Source: Ecdyonurus torrentis (Eukaryota; Arthropoda; Insecta; Ephemeroptera; Heptageniidae). From it: a DNA stretch of 64,000 nt. The DNA lies in NCBI GenBank assembly GCA_949318235.1, contig OX439132.1:44489831-44553830 (forward strand), given 5' to 3'. The translations under genes and the position numbers were made by a program. The notes below the pieces were generated by a model. It was not told where the DNA came from. It saw only the letters and a program-made list of their open reading frames with translations, and ran no database searches. Below, piece after piece: positions 52,367-62,739 of the stretch. Every line of letters begins with the position of its first letter. The first letter of the stretch is position 1.

Positions 52367-52499
52367 GTCATTTTACTAAACAATGAATTTCTATTGGCAA
52401 CCTGTATATTATAGATAGAGTATTGCGTCAACTGAAATCTCCATCTGATTGCATTGAATGGCCATAATCCAATAGAAATTCATTTTTAAGTAAAATGAC
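52367..52499 (-). mobile_element. family P133, copy 2
   Basis: 133 bp with ends GTCATTTTACTAAACAATGA and its near complement, then TTTCTATTGGC against CCAATAGAAA, and the core TGAAATCTCCATCTGATTGC. Confidence 0.82.
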
Positions 52500-52707
52500 T
52501 TTACTATCATAAGACAAAATAGAGTTAAGGTTTCTGTCACAGTGACTGTACAAATAAATGTTAGATTGCGGACAGAATTACTTAGAAATTCAATAAAAAA
52601 AAAATTAAATAATTCACATTAATTGTTTAGTAGAACTCGTTTGAATGAATAGATATATAAATTAAATACCTAAGTTAACGTTATTGATAAAAAAAAAATC
52701 ATTAAGC

Positions 52708-52856
52708 ACTGGACAACGGTCGATTTCTTATCACTTTTTGTCTGATAGGATAAGAAACACGGTTTCTTATTGGTTGATTTGTATTATCAACCAATAAGAA
52801 GCCGTATTTCTTATCCTATCCAACTAAAAGCGATAAGAAATTGACAGCTGTCCTGT
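52708..52856. mobile_element. 149-bp foldback element
   Basis: Nearly all of it is stem. CGATTTCTTATCACTTTTTG pairs with the right-arm block ending AGCGATAAGAAATTG, and AAACACGGTTTCTTATTGG pairs with CCAATAAGAAGCCGTATTT, around a loop of about 12 bases. It touches the 52858 element with no spacer. Confidence 0.8.
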
Positions 52857-52857
52857 G

Positions 52858-53084
52858 CACGGAAAACATAAATTTAATAAAATATTCAGATACATATCAA
52901 TAACTCTTTAGTACTAAACAATAACTCTCTTGCAAAAAGTTTAAAGAGTAACTCGTTAGTACAAACGTAAATTCTTTAGCGGTAAATAGTTAACTCTTTA
53001 GATTCTAAAAAGTTTAGTATGTATCTAAAGAATTTATTATAAAAAAAAGTCTAAATACTAACTCTTTAGATAATTTTTTCCGTG
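52858..53084 (-). mobile_element. CACGGAAA-ended element, copy 2
   Basis: 227 bp, a near-identical inverted copy of 47255-47480. If the ends are taken as ACGGAAAA and TTTTCCGT, a 4-bp GTGC flanks both sides, a possible target duplication. Confidence 0.83.
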
Positions 53085-53472
53085 TGCTCTAAGTCAAATT
53101 TTAGTAGTAGATTGATCAATTTAATTAAGAAGCTTCTAAAAAAAAATTTAACGGTAAGAATTATATGAGTCTATAGTGTTAAAAAAAATCAACCAAGGTA
53201 TGCGAGTATACCAATTTAGTTTTTCATTTTCATTATTTTATATTGTCAAGTGTTATCTTTCAGTATTATGTAACTATCTGTACAGTATGTACGTGGGTTT
53301 TAAGTTTTACGTTGGGACCGCGAGTTTAGAAATATAACAAAGAAATACAGTAATGAAGTGAAAGGATAATGCATACGAAATATTATTGTTTTTACTGAAG
53401 CAGAGAAACGGACATTTTCATATTATAAATATCAGGAATTCATGGAATACTCGAATACATAATTCTAATGTA

Positions 53473-53592
53473 CAGCTCTGGCCAAAAGTTCCCGAACGGG
53501 GCAGCGGCGGCCGCTGCGTTTTCTCATAAAGATAACATAGTGTGGTTGCAGGTTGCCTATGCAAATGGTTCAGAAACTTTTGGCCAGAGCTG
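53473..53592. mobile_element. Tc1/mariner-type miniature element (120 bp)
   Basis: CAGCTCTGGCCAAAAGTT at the left and AACTTTTGGCCAGAGCTG at the right are perfect 18-bp inverted repeats, flanked by TA (53471-53472 and 53593-53594). A GGCCAAAAGT-type terminus is characteristic of Tc1-like elements. Only the ends and a GC-rich core (CAGCGGCGGCCGCTG) remain. Confidence 0.85.
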
Positions 53593-54121
53593 TACCTTAT
53601 AATATTATAAGACCTGCTGATGCTAAAAATTGATACTTGTTAGTCAATTATCAATCTATGAGTCCGCGTGCTAACGTTTTTTTTTTTTTTTTTTTTTTTC
53701 TATCTGTGTGCGACTAATCTTAAGGGTGACACACTATATTGCTTTAAGGTAATGACAAGAAAACTATTAATACTTTTTTTTACAAAAAATGAAAGCAATA
53801 TATTACGCTTCTATACTGTTTTAATAGCGAGAAAAGTACGTTATAACATAATACACTAGTGCGTCATTTAAATTTGGTATCAGTTATACATTATGCTGTG
53901 TAAAAAAAGGTTACTTTATTGTTATCATAACAATATCATTTTTATATAATTACTATATACATAAAGACACTTTATGTATTATAATACTGAAATGATATTT
54001 TGAGTTGATGTTTAGGTGCTGGCCAGTGTACAAAAAGTACAAGCCAGTGAGAAGAAGTATATAGTAGTGGTGAAGTGGAGAACAGCAATATATTTTGGCG
54101 AGACTGGAACCGGTCTTCGCG

Positions 54122-54369
<248 letters not shown>

Positions 54370-54569
54370 AGCCTATGGTTGCCTATAGGCTAAGAGCCGC
54401 CCTAACAACTTGGCTTTAACAAAACAACCTCAATAATTCAATTTATGCATAAAAAAAAAAGAAGAATAAGTATAAGTACAGCAGAGAAAGAAATGCACTC
54501 CTCCCTTTCTTTATAATACAAAAGGAAGGCTGCAGAGGAATATTACGTATATTATGTATCTGCATATAT

Positions 54570-54572
<3 letters not shown>

Positions 54573-54620
<48 letters not shown>

Positions 54621-54687
54621 AAGAGACATGGCCATGAATTTACGGCTGGATAAACGTCGTGACGTTGCATTACCTGACGACGTGTCG

Positions 54688-54722
<35 letters not shown>
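54573..54722. repeat. two (GA)n arrays around a 70-bp spacer
   Basis: GA arrays at about 54573-54619 and 54692-54722. The spacer holds GACATGGCCATGAATT and several ACGT motifs (CGTCGTGACGTTGC, GACGACGTGTCGG). Confidence 0.92.
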
Positions 54723-54728
<6 letters not shown>

Positions 54729-54770
54729 AGTATACAATAGTTCGCATGGTGCGAGAACTACGACCATAGT

Positions 54771-56206
54771 CAGGGGTAGAAGTGTTTTCATTCACATGGC
54801 GGGACCTGTTCGGATCGCTTGCACTATGTAGGGGGGGTCAGGGGGGGCGTAGCCCCCCCTGAAGGGGGTCAAGGGGGCGGAGCCCCTTGCGGGGGTTAAG
54901 GGGGTGGAACCCCCTTACCGCCGGAGGCGCGATTTTTTTAATAGTATACTGAAATTTTAACTATTTTGCAATTAAAATTTTGTAGTAACTTGATTAATGC
55001 CATGCTACACCAACATTTAATTAATAATGAACATTTATATTTGCTGCTGTTCATCCTAAAACTTTAATACTATATGATTATTCTGATTTAAATTTGAAAG
55101 AATTATATTTTTTGCATTAATGCTCAAAACGAATTGGTGCAAAAGCAAATAGAAGTGTTTTACTTTTAATATTTAATTTTACATTGATCTTTTACTTCTT
55201 TATTGAAAATAGAGTTAAAATTCCTCTTTTAAGACGAGGTAAAAAAAAAATTCAAATTAAATTTTTGGTCAAATTAATAATACTTTGAAAAATGGTGCAA
55301 TATTTTAGGTAGCATTTCGTATTGAGCTCAGAATAAATCTTAAAAATGCTGAACAATAGGAAAATAATTATATGCATGTAGATTTTGCGTAGAGCACGTA
55401 TACTGCTGAATCCAAAACTGTTATTTTAAAAACAAGAAAAATTTTGCCCACCCGTGACCGGAAAACAATTATGCCAATATTAACAGCAATACATTTTATT
55501 TTTAGTATTATTATTATTATTTTTTTACGTCGAGCACTAGTTTAGGTCACCAAAAGGCTTTAAAATTCCTAATAATGAGGCTCAGATAGCCTATACTCTA
55601 AAGGCAGGCTTCTCTAACTTTTTGGGCTGCGCAGCACCCCATAAACACACCCATCATATTTTTTTTTACACTCATAATGTTGTATAGTAAATGGCAAAAT
55701 ATTTAAACTTTTCTTTTTTCTTTTATTAATTATACTTAAATTTTAATCAAATATATTATACAGCTAATTGTTTTTTTTGTTTTTTTTTTTTGTCGCTTTT
55801 ATCAAAATTAATTAAAAATAAAATTGACGATTTTACATTTTTACGAAGGAAGTGAAATCTATTTCAAAATATTACTTTATTATTTTTATTATTATGCTAT
55901 TTTGAAACTACATTTTCCTTTTTTTTTTTTTTTTTTTTTACATTTTGTATTGAATTGGCAAGACGTTACAGAATAATTTTTTAGGGGCAAAATTAAGTAC
56001 AATAATACACTAGCTGTTTAATTATAATTCTCATTTTTTATGGATTTGTCTACGGAGCACCGGCTAAGAAACTTGGATCTGTCCGCTTATTATGATTTTT
56101 AGGCCTATGACGAATCGCACCTCAACAAACTTTTGAACTTTATTGAAGAGTTTTTTTCTGTTTTATTAATAGGATAGGCTCTATACAGTTTATTATTGTG
56201 CTAGTT

Positions 56207-56262
<56 letters not shown>

Positions 56263-56624
56263 CACAAGTATTTATTTTTTGCTTATGCTTGAATGAATGA
56301 ATATAAATCATCATCATAAAATTAACAAACAAATTAATAATAATATTAATAATTCTACACTATATAGTTACTGTAAAGTAGATTAAGAAGAAGAAAGCAG
56401 AATGAATAATAATATTTTTATAAAATAATGAAAAATAAAGTAATAAATTTCCAGTTACTTTTTTTTTTTTTTTTTTCCTTTTTCTGATATCTTTTGTAGT
56501 AAAGTTTATCAATTGTTATCAGAAAAACGGTCACCGGGACCAATCTTTCTAGGTGGGACTCGTCCCACCTGGAAATCTCATGGCGGGACAAGTCCCGCCA
56601 TGTCCCGCCTCACTTCTACCCCTG
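54771..56624. mobile_element. non-autonomous hAT-type element, 1.85 kb
   Basis: An 8-bp target duplication ACCATAGT lies at 54763-54770 and 56625-56632. Ends CAGGGGTAGAAGTG and CACTTCTACCCCTG are perfect 14-bp inverted repeats. Subterminal ATGGCGGGAC-type motifs recur at both ends, as palindromes on the right (GGTGGGACTCGTCCCACC, GGCGGGACAAGTCCCGCC). The interior is AT-rich, has a 51-base poly-A near 56211-56261, and shows no transposase frame. A block at about 55603-56080 starting CAGGCTTCTCTAACTTTTTG, with a roughly mirrored AAGAAACTTGGATCTG, may be a decayed second hAT insertion. Confidence 0.88.
54830..54930. other. G/C-run module inside the hAT-type element
   Basis: Repeated G5-7 and C4-6 runs (for example AGGGGGTCAAGGGGGCGG then AGCCCC) form several short hairpins. 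The purine-rich strand has more than four G tracts in about 100 bp, so G-quadruplexes are possible. It contrasts strongly with the AT-rich surroundings. Confidence 0.75.
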
Positions 56625-57391
56625 ACCATAGTGCAATATACTCCATGTTATAACCAGCCAGGAGATCTTATAAAAATGATGAATTCATTTTTTTTTTAAT
56701 ATATTATATTTATATATTATTCTTCCCACACTCGTTCTTTTTTATCCTTTATGCTGCTAACTTTTTAAATTAATTTTCTTTTTTTAAATGACGTGCTTTT
56801 TATTATGTTTTATAATAAGTTTCTTATATATATATTAAAATAAATAGTTTTCATGATATAATATATTATGTTATATTATATTATATAAAATTAGTTTTTA
56901 AATATTTATCATGGTTTCTTTGTTATTTAAGTAATAGAATGGTATTTGATTGCTGGTATTCAGCTAGATAGTGCAACATTTTGACAATGGTTGTTGCATA
57001 TATTTGTATTTCAACATGTTCGTGTTGTCCCTGGAATTTTTAACTATTTTAGTAAGAAAAACCTAACATAAAGTATGGATAAAGTATAAATTTTTATTTA
57101 AAAGAAAATAATAATAAAAATCATGGGATGAAAATAATGCTAATAGTAATAATCAAAGAAGCGGATGAAAAATTGCTATAAAATAACTTTTTTATTATTA
57201 TTTTTTTGGTAGCTGGTGACAACGTTTGGGTTACGCTCTATGTTATGTCCGTAGCGTTGGGTCAAGCCTTGGTGTTGTGGGAATACTTTGACTATGATGT
57301 TGGGTCACCTTATATGACAATAATAATAATAACGATTTAAAAAGGACAGGGAAAGAAATTCTGTAAATTATTGAACAGGTAAATATTACAC

Positions 57392-57492
57392 TGGAACAGG
57401 TACTTTTATATTATAGTGATACCTAATACAGGTGAGATTTACTACAGTAAAGGTAAATCTTACCTACATTAGGTATATCGATACCTGTTCCA
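57392..57492. repeat. hairpin-forming inverted repeat, about 100 bp
   Basis: TGGAACAGGTA pairs with TACCTGTTCCA, GATACCTAATACAGGT with ACATTAGGTATATC, and GAGATTTACT with AGGTAAATCTTAC. A small foldback element is likely. Confidence 0.6.
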
Positions 57493-57664
57493 CGTTAAGA
57501 TCTATCTATACCTATTTTACTTTTTTACAGCATTGAAACACCTGTTATTAGAGGGATTTTTGTCGGGTAGTTAAAATATTACCTAATTTCTACTGAAGTG
57601 CCTAAAGTCAACCAAAGTCAGTTTATTGGAGCCTAAAATTTGAAGGAATAAAATTTGAGGTGAG

Positions 57665-57860
57665 ACATTGCTAGGTATGTCTTGGGCTCTAACGGGATAA
57701 CCGTGGCGGGTGTTGTTCTTCTTCTGTTCACGACGTTTCGCGACCTGCGTTGGTCGCATCTTCAGGTGAGTATGGTCCGAGTGATGTTGTTCTGCTCCTT
57801 ATATAGCTGGTAGTGGGAGAAGTGGTCCCAGCTGCGCTCTCCTATTGGCCGGTTGTGGGA
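57665..57860. mobile_element. possible Penelope-like element fragment
   Basis: TTCACGACGTTTCGCGACCT, then GCGTTGGTCGCATCTTCAGG and TGAG, resembles the conserved GACGTTTCG...TCTTCAGG stretch often seen in Penelope-like retroelement ends. TATATAGCTGGTAGTGGGAG and CTCCTATTGGCCGG follow. No reverse transcriptase frame is present. The family call is from memory of the motif and is weak. Confidence 0.35.
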
Positions 57861-58490
57861 ATAAGAATTAAGAATAAAATTTATTAAAGAAAAATGGAAG
57901 ATTTTGTCTAATAACACCCGTATTTTGTTTTTAAAAATGCGTTAAATGAGACCTAATTGACCCTGAACACTAAGTGATTTGATTCCACACTTCTCCACTT
58001 AAAGATAAAAATGAAAAGTAATATTACACACAGTATTCTGGGAAACTCAAGAACATGACATATATATAATTACAAAATTTTTAATTGGTTTCTCATCCAG
58101 TTTTGCCGTGCCATACGTTATGTTGAAATGTAAACATAGGTCAGAAACATTGTATGTGGTGGGTTATAATTACTATACAGTCTGTTAGCACCGAGGTATG
58201 CGCGAGGTACCGCCTGCTGCTGCTTCTGTCAGAAAGAATTGTTGTGTTTTTTTTATATCACGCAGCCTCCGCTATATATTGCTCAGGTATGTGAGCAAGC
58301 CAGCCAGCGAGGTGTTGCCGTGTGATACGATGACTTCGATACACGCGATTATATTTAGGGAGAACAGAATGTTAAGGGGAGTGGTCAAAGGTCAAATATC
58401 TCCATATGGTCATCAACTTATGCTATCATATTTTATATCATTTTTTTAAAAATTTATTACATCAGCTACTTGTGCTAAGGAATTTCAGAG

Positions 58491-58797
58491 TATAGGGTGT
58501 ATGCGTTTATGTTTAAGTCAACGCCATGTTAGATTACTCAATAATATATGAGCCGGATATAGGAATATTATTATAATTTTGTCAGTTATAAAAATACTAA
58601 TCAATATTTTAAGAGCACTGATGATGTTGAATTACAATACCTCAAGTACGCGAGTAAACAATAATAACAAAAAATTAACTGATTTCACAAAGAAAACAGT
58701 CAAAAACGAAGTTTTTCCTATGCTGAGCAATGCTATTCATAACTCTAGTATGGCGTCCAAGCGCAACAAATATGACGTCATGTGCATACATCCTATA
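58491..58797 (+). mobile_element. TA-1 family copy 6
   Basis: 307 bp; starts TATAGGGTGTATGCG and ends GCATACATCCTATA, with TGACGTCA at 58773-58780. The 92-codon frame from 58579 parallels the frame in copy 2 because both follow the repeat sequence. It has no coding hallmarks. Confidence 0.87.
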
Positions 58798-59034
58798 GGT
58801 CATTCAGTGCACATGCCATATTTAGAGAGTTTGAAGGAGAGAAACGTCTTCTTATAAACTTATAGCTTATATAGGTATCCTGCGTAACAAAGGATCTGAA
58901 AGGGCACATTACGTACGCAGGATGACTATGACCAATTAAAAGTGTGGACATTAATGGATAGAATCAGATCACGTGTTCCATAGCACTATGTACAGTATAG
59001 CTACGCAGCACAATATAACGCGAGATCTGATTGG

Positions 59035-59190
59035 ACAAATAATAACATAATTTATGCTGCAACATAATAATAATATAATGTTGTTATAAATGCAACATAA
59101 TATTTATTTGACGTCGATATTATGGAGTATAACAAAAGTTATGTAGCAATCATTTAAATGTTGCTAAATCATTTTAGCATAAACTTATTT
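59035..59190. repeat. degraded GCATAA-family copy
   Basis: TAATTTATGCTGCAACATAA and TTTTAGCATAAACTT-type blocks without clear ends. Confidence 0.45.
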
Positions 59191-59500
59191 ATTGCTCTGG
59201 AAGTACTATACACACAAAATTTTGAATTATCTTTTTTTATGTGTATAATAAAAGAAATAAAGTTGGAAACAGTATTAACGTTCCTTTAATTAATTTATTA
59301 ATTTTTTATTATGTTTTAATACTATTTAATATTATTATTGTTGTTGATATTATTATTTAATATTTTACTTTCATTCACGTATATCAGTCATGATTATAGC
59401 GTTGAATTGAAATATCGTACGTAGTAAAAAAAAATATCGGATCACTTGGGTCACGATTTGAGCCACGCATGTGCAATAAAGTAATACAGAGCTTTAACCT

Positions 59501-59502
<2 letters not shown>

Positions 59503-59563
<61 letters not shown>
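59503..59563. repeat. (CT)n microsatellite
   Basis: A pure CT array of about 60 bp. Confidence 0.95.
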
Positions 59564-59567
<4 letters not shown>

Positions 59568-59778
59568 GCTATTATCCAATTTTAACTCAATAATTGACAT
59601 GCTATAAAAGCACACTTTACTAACACACTGCATCGTTATAAATAAAAATATCAAAACAGAAAATATAGAAGTGTAAAAAAGTGATAAAATTAATACAACT
59701 ACACTGAAAAAACACATAACTAGCGTCAACATATTTGTTGACTAATGCAGGTAAATACTGACATCCATGTTTATATTA

Positions 59779-59911
59779 GTATTTTTACTAAATAATTATT
59801 TCTATTGGCATATGGAAATAACATGTATTTAAATGGAGTTTTGTGTCAACTGAAATCTCCATCTGATTGCATTATGTAAGCCAATTAAATAATTTTTGTT
59901 AGGAAAACGAC
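59779..59911 (-). mobile_element. family P133, copy 3
   Basis: Same orientation as 52367-52499. It has TTTCTATTGGCATATGGAAA, the core TGAAATCTCCATCTGATTGC, and a diverged right end (GCCAATTAAATAATTTTTG). Confidence 0.72.
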
Positions 59912-60973
59912 TGTGCTGTGCCTGGGTAGCTAGTTCACCTGTAATTATCTTCTTCTTTTTTTAAATCAGTTTTGTACACACAGTTTATAATGATAGCTTG
60001 AAGTAGAGATTTTATTGTCATTATGAGTGCTTTCTCACAGTGTAATAAGAAGCTTTTAAGATTTTAACTTTTAAATTAAAAATGTTTTATCTCTATTTCT
60101 ATATAACGTCTTTATTCCATTACAAGAAGCAAAAATCATCAAATTCAGTTATAGTTATTTTATCCAAAGTAAATTTCTATGTATCGCTAAAAAATAAAAA
60201 TGAATATACAAAAAATCCAACGTATTTTTTATGTTTGAAAAGATACGTCACTTTAATCAATCAAAGTTGTTTGACAAGAAAATGAATTTGCCGGGAGCCT
60301 AATGTCCTTTTTCGTATTTATAATTTTATTTTTTTATATCGTATAGTGAATAGTCCTACTTTTAGGTGTAATTATGCACGGCCAATGTTTGAGAGCAGAT
60401 GAACTCAAAATTAGAGACAATTTTATGCTTACGTAGTTGTAAAAATTTTGTATAATATATTTTTTTTGAATAAATATCCAAAAAAATACCTGTAGGGTCT
60501 CAAATTAAATTTAGAAATAAAAAAATGATAAGCATAATTAATTATGATTGCATATAACCGGATTTAAAACTTAAATAAAAACATAAACTAAAAATATAGA
60601 AAGATTGAAGTGATTTTGAAGCGAGTGTATATTAAGTATTTATTCATGAAAATATCAAAGTATGAATCACACAGCTGTAACTGTACTCAGCGACATATGT
60701 AACCTTACTTACTTCATTAACTTTTTTTTAAAAATTAATTTCAATAAGCAATTAAAGGTTAAGTAATAAATTATTTTCATGCATAAAATAAGCAATAAAT
60801 TTTCTTTTTACATTAAAAAGTGCATTAAAACTGGAATTTCAGATTAAAAAAATATATTCACCATTACGTGATGAAATTGTAAAATGCATAAAAATTATTT
60901 ATTAATTAACTTTATATTATGTATTTTATTTATTTTTTATTCATTTATTTTGCATTCCTTTTCGTTCGTTCGT

Positions 60974-61234
60974 GCATTCATTCATTCATTCATTCATTCA
61001 TTCATTCATTCATTCATTCATTCATTCATTCATTCATTCATTCATTCATTCATTCATTCATTCATTCATTCATTCATTCATTCATTCATTCATTCATTCA
61101 TTCATTCATTCATTCATTCATTCATTCATTCATTCATTCATTCATTCATTCATTCATTCATTCATTCATTCATTCATTCATTCATTCATTCATTCATTCA
61201 TTCATTCATTCATTCATTCATTCATTCATTCATT
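60974..61234. repeat. (ATTC)n array, about 260 bp
   Basis: About 65 perfect ATTC units, ending about 120 bp upstream of the exon-4 acceptor. It is open in several frames (Ile-His-Ser-Phe repeats, three overlapping frames of 105-143 codons), none of which is a gene. Purity implies recent expansion. Confidence 0.97.
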
Positions 61235-61357
61235 TCATGCTTCAAAATCACAACAACAAAAAATGGTCCGACGGGTTGCATACCTCTAAAAACCTCCTAC
61301 CTTAGGGCAACATGATATAAATGGCAATTAACTATAATGTTTCTGTTTTTGTTTCAG

Positions 61358-61530
61358 ACAAATGTTGGTCCCATCCTCCTCGCTGTAAACCCATACAGTG
61401 ACGTGGGGAACCCCCTGACCCTGAGCAGCACGCGTGGTATTCCTCTCAGTTCGAAGCTCGTGCGTGTTGTACAAGATGCAGTACGTCAACAGTCAGAGGA
61501 CTGGCTACCCTCAAGCCATCATTCTCTCTG
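61358..61530 (+). CDS. unconventional myosin (Dachs-like), coding exon 4, with a one-base frameshift
   Basis: Acceptor TTTCAG at 61352-61357, donor GTAATT at 61531. It opens in phase 0 with TNVGPILLAVNPYSDVGNPL, the conserved myosin head segment preceding the P-loop, and continues to VVQDAVRQQSE. Read straight on, the frame becomes DWLPSSHHSLW. If one G is removed at 61498-61499, the exon instead reads TGYPQAIILS and ends with a single G. This pairs exactly with exon 5 (GC) to give Gly, then SSGSGKT, the canonical lead-in to the myosin P-loop. Exon length 173 has the wrong remainder for its flanking phases; 172 would fit. So the exon is real but carries a +1 indel: an assembly error, an allele, or a true lesion. 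Confidence 0.87.
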
Positions 61531-62271
61531 GTAATTATCATAACCAAACCTGTACACTCAAACTGATCTCAGAGTAAAGCTCTTATACACTCTAAACTTA
61601 TGTAAATACAAAATATAAATCACGTGTCGTATTCTTATTTTTTTTTAAATACATTTACTATATTTTTAAATCTTTCATTTCTTTGGTAAATATTAGTTTC
61701 ATTAAAAAAAAATTATTATTTCTTGTATGAATACATTTAGGAGATGATTTTTCTATATTATGGCTGAATTACCTGTACTGAAATATTCTAAAGGTGTAGA
61801 ATGCCTGGAACAAAAACCGTGTCTAATATTCTAACATACCTATAAATATCAAAGTTGATTTGGCCGGATTCGTTGATTTCTAATTTATTTTTCATTCACA
61901 AAATGGCAGCTGCGGGTTTATGACGTCACAGCTTGTCTATTTACGCGCGCGTGGACTAGTGAGTTGTGACGTCACAAACCCGCAGCCGTCATTTTGTGAA
62001 TGGCAAATAAATTAGAAATCAATGATTTCGGCCAAATCAACGTTGATATTTAGACATGTTAGGATATTATGGACAAGTTTTTTGTTTAAGGTGTTCTACA
62101 CCTTAACGTAGTTTCAATTTTAAAGTTCAATTAACGTATCAATCGATTCAGAACAATGTCTTCTTTTATATTATGAAATAAAGTTAACCCAGTATGTTTT
62201 TAGTCTTTTTCTCATTATTGACGTGTTAAATTTCAACGTAATAACATGACGTGATATTTTTGTGATCGCAG
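61531..62271 (+). other. intron 4 (741 bp)
   Basis: Donor GTAATT, acceptor ATCGCAG. Almost half of it is the PAL-1 palindrome at 61792-62102; the rest is AT-rich. No gene. Confidence 0.88.
61792..62102. mobile_element. giant palindrome (family PAL-1), copy 2
   Basis: 311 bp, the same design as 30355-30663. It starts AGGTGTAGAATGCC and ends GGTGTTCTACACC, with TTAA at 62103-62106 (the left TTAA is mutated to CTAA). Arms of about 140 bp contain TTGATTTCTAATTTATTT and CGGGTTTATGACGTCACAG, with TGACGTCA in each arm (61921-61928 and 61967-61974) around ACGCGCGCG. It lies within a 741-bp intron, so the nascent transcript would fold close to both splice sites. Confidence 0.88.
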
Positions 62272-62444
62272 GCAGCAGCGGCTCTGGCAAGACCTACACC
62301 TCCATGTTATTACTGCGACAGTTGTTTGACGTCGCGGGGGGAGGACCAGAAACAGACGCCTTCAAACACCTCGCGGCCGCATTTACTGTGTTGCGCTCGC
62401 TTGGCAGCGCTAAAACTAGCACCAACACAGAATCTAGTCGAATC
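62272..62444 (+). CDS. unconventional myosin (Dachs-like), coding exon 5 - P-loop and switch I
   Basis: Acceptor TCGCAG ending at 62271, donor GTAAGT at 62445. The split Gly codon leads into GSSGSGKTYTSMLLLRQLF, about residues 266-284 of the corrected protein. The P-loop is GSSGSGKT where conventional myosins have GESGAGKT. AGGGPETDAFKHLAAAFTVL and RSLGSAKTSTNTESSRI follow: the myosin A-F-G-x-A-K-T segment and switch I, here NTESSR instead of N-x-N-S-S-R. The Lys and Thr that contact the phosphates, and the SSR of switch I, are kept. The exon ends in phase 0 after Ile. The next exons lie beyond the gap or the window. An upstream GTG at 62262 is intronic and not a start. Confidence 0.9.
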
Positions 62445-62531
62445 GTAAGTATACTACGCTAATTAATTAATATTGCATCGTTTTAATTTACGATCTACTT
62501 TTCCTTGCGATTACCTGTTTATAATAATAAA

Positions 62532-62731
62532 NNNNNNNNNNNNNNNNNNNNNNNNNNNNNNNNNNNNNNNNNNNNNNNNNNNNNNNNNNNNNNNNNNNNN
62601 NNNNNNNNNNNNNNNNNNNNNNNNNNNNNNNNNNNNNNNNNNNNNNNNNNNNNNNNNNNNNNNNNNNNNNNNNNNNNNNNNNNNNNNNNNNNNNNNNNNN
62701 NNNNNNNNNNNNNNNNNNNNNNNNNNNNNNN
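62532..62731. other. assembly gap of exactly 200 N
   Basis: A round-number gap is a scaffolding placeholder, so the true distance is unknown. It abuts the satellite, which probably caused it. Confidence 0.95.
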
Positions 62732-62739
62732 GTATTTGT

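Noticed and set aside
55603..56080. Separate nested hAT element
   Set aside because: The ends look hAT-like but are not convincing inverted repeats and no 8-bp duplication was found, so it is only mentioned within the larger element.
58198..58449. GC-richer 83-codon frame
   Set aside because: No splice context, domain or repeat evidence; probably chance.
60884..61315. Open frames of 105-143 codons with Ile-His-Ser-Phe repeats
   Set aside because: They are translations of the ATTC array in several frames; a 4-bp repeat with no stop stays open by chance.
62262..62462. Independent ORF starting at a GTG before the P-loop
   Set aside because: The first bases are intronic (acceptor ATCGCAG); this is an internal myosin exon.
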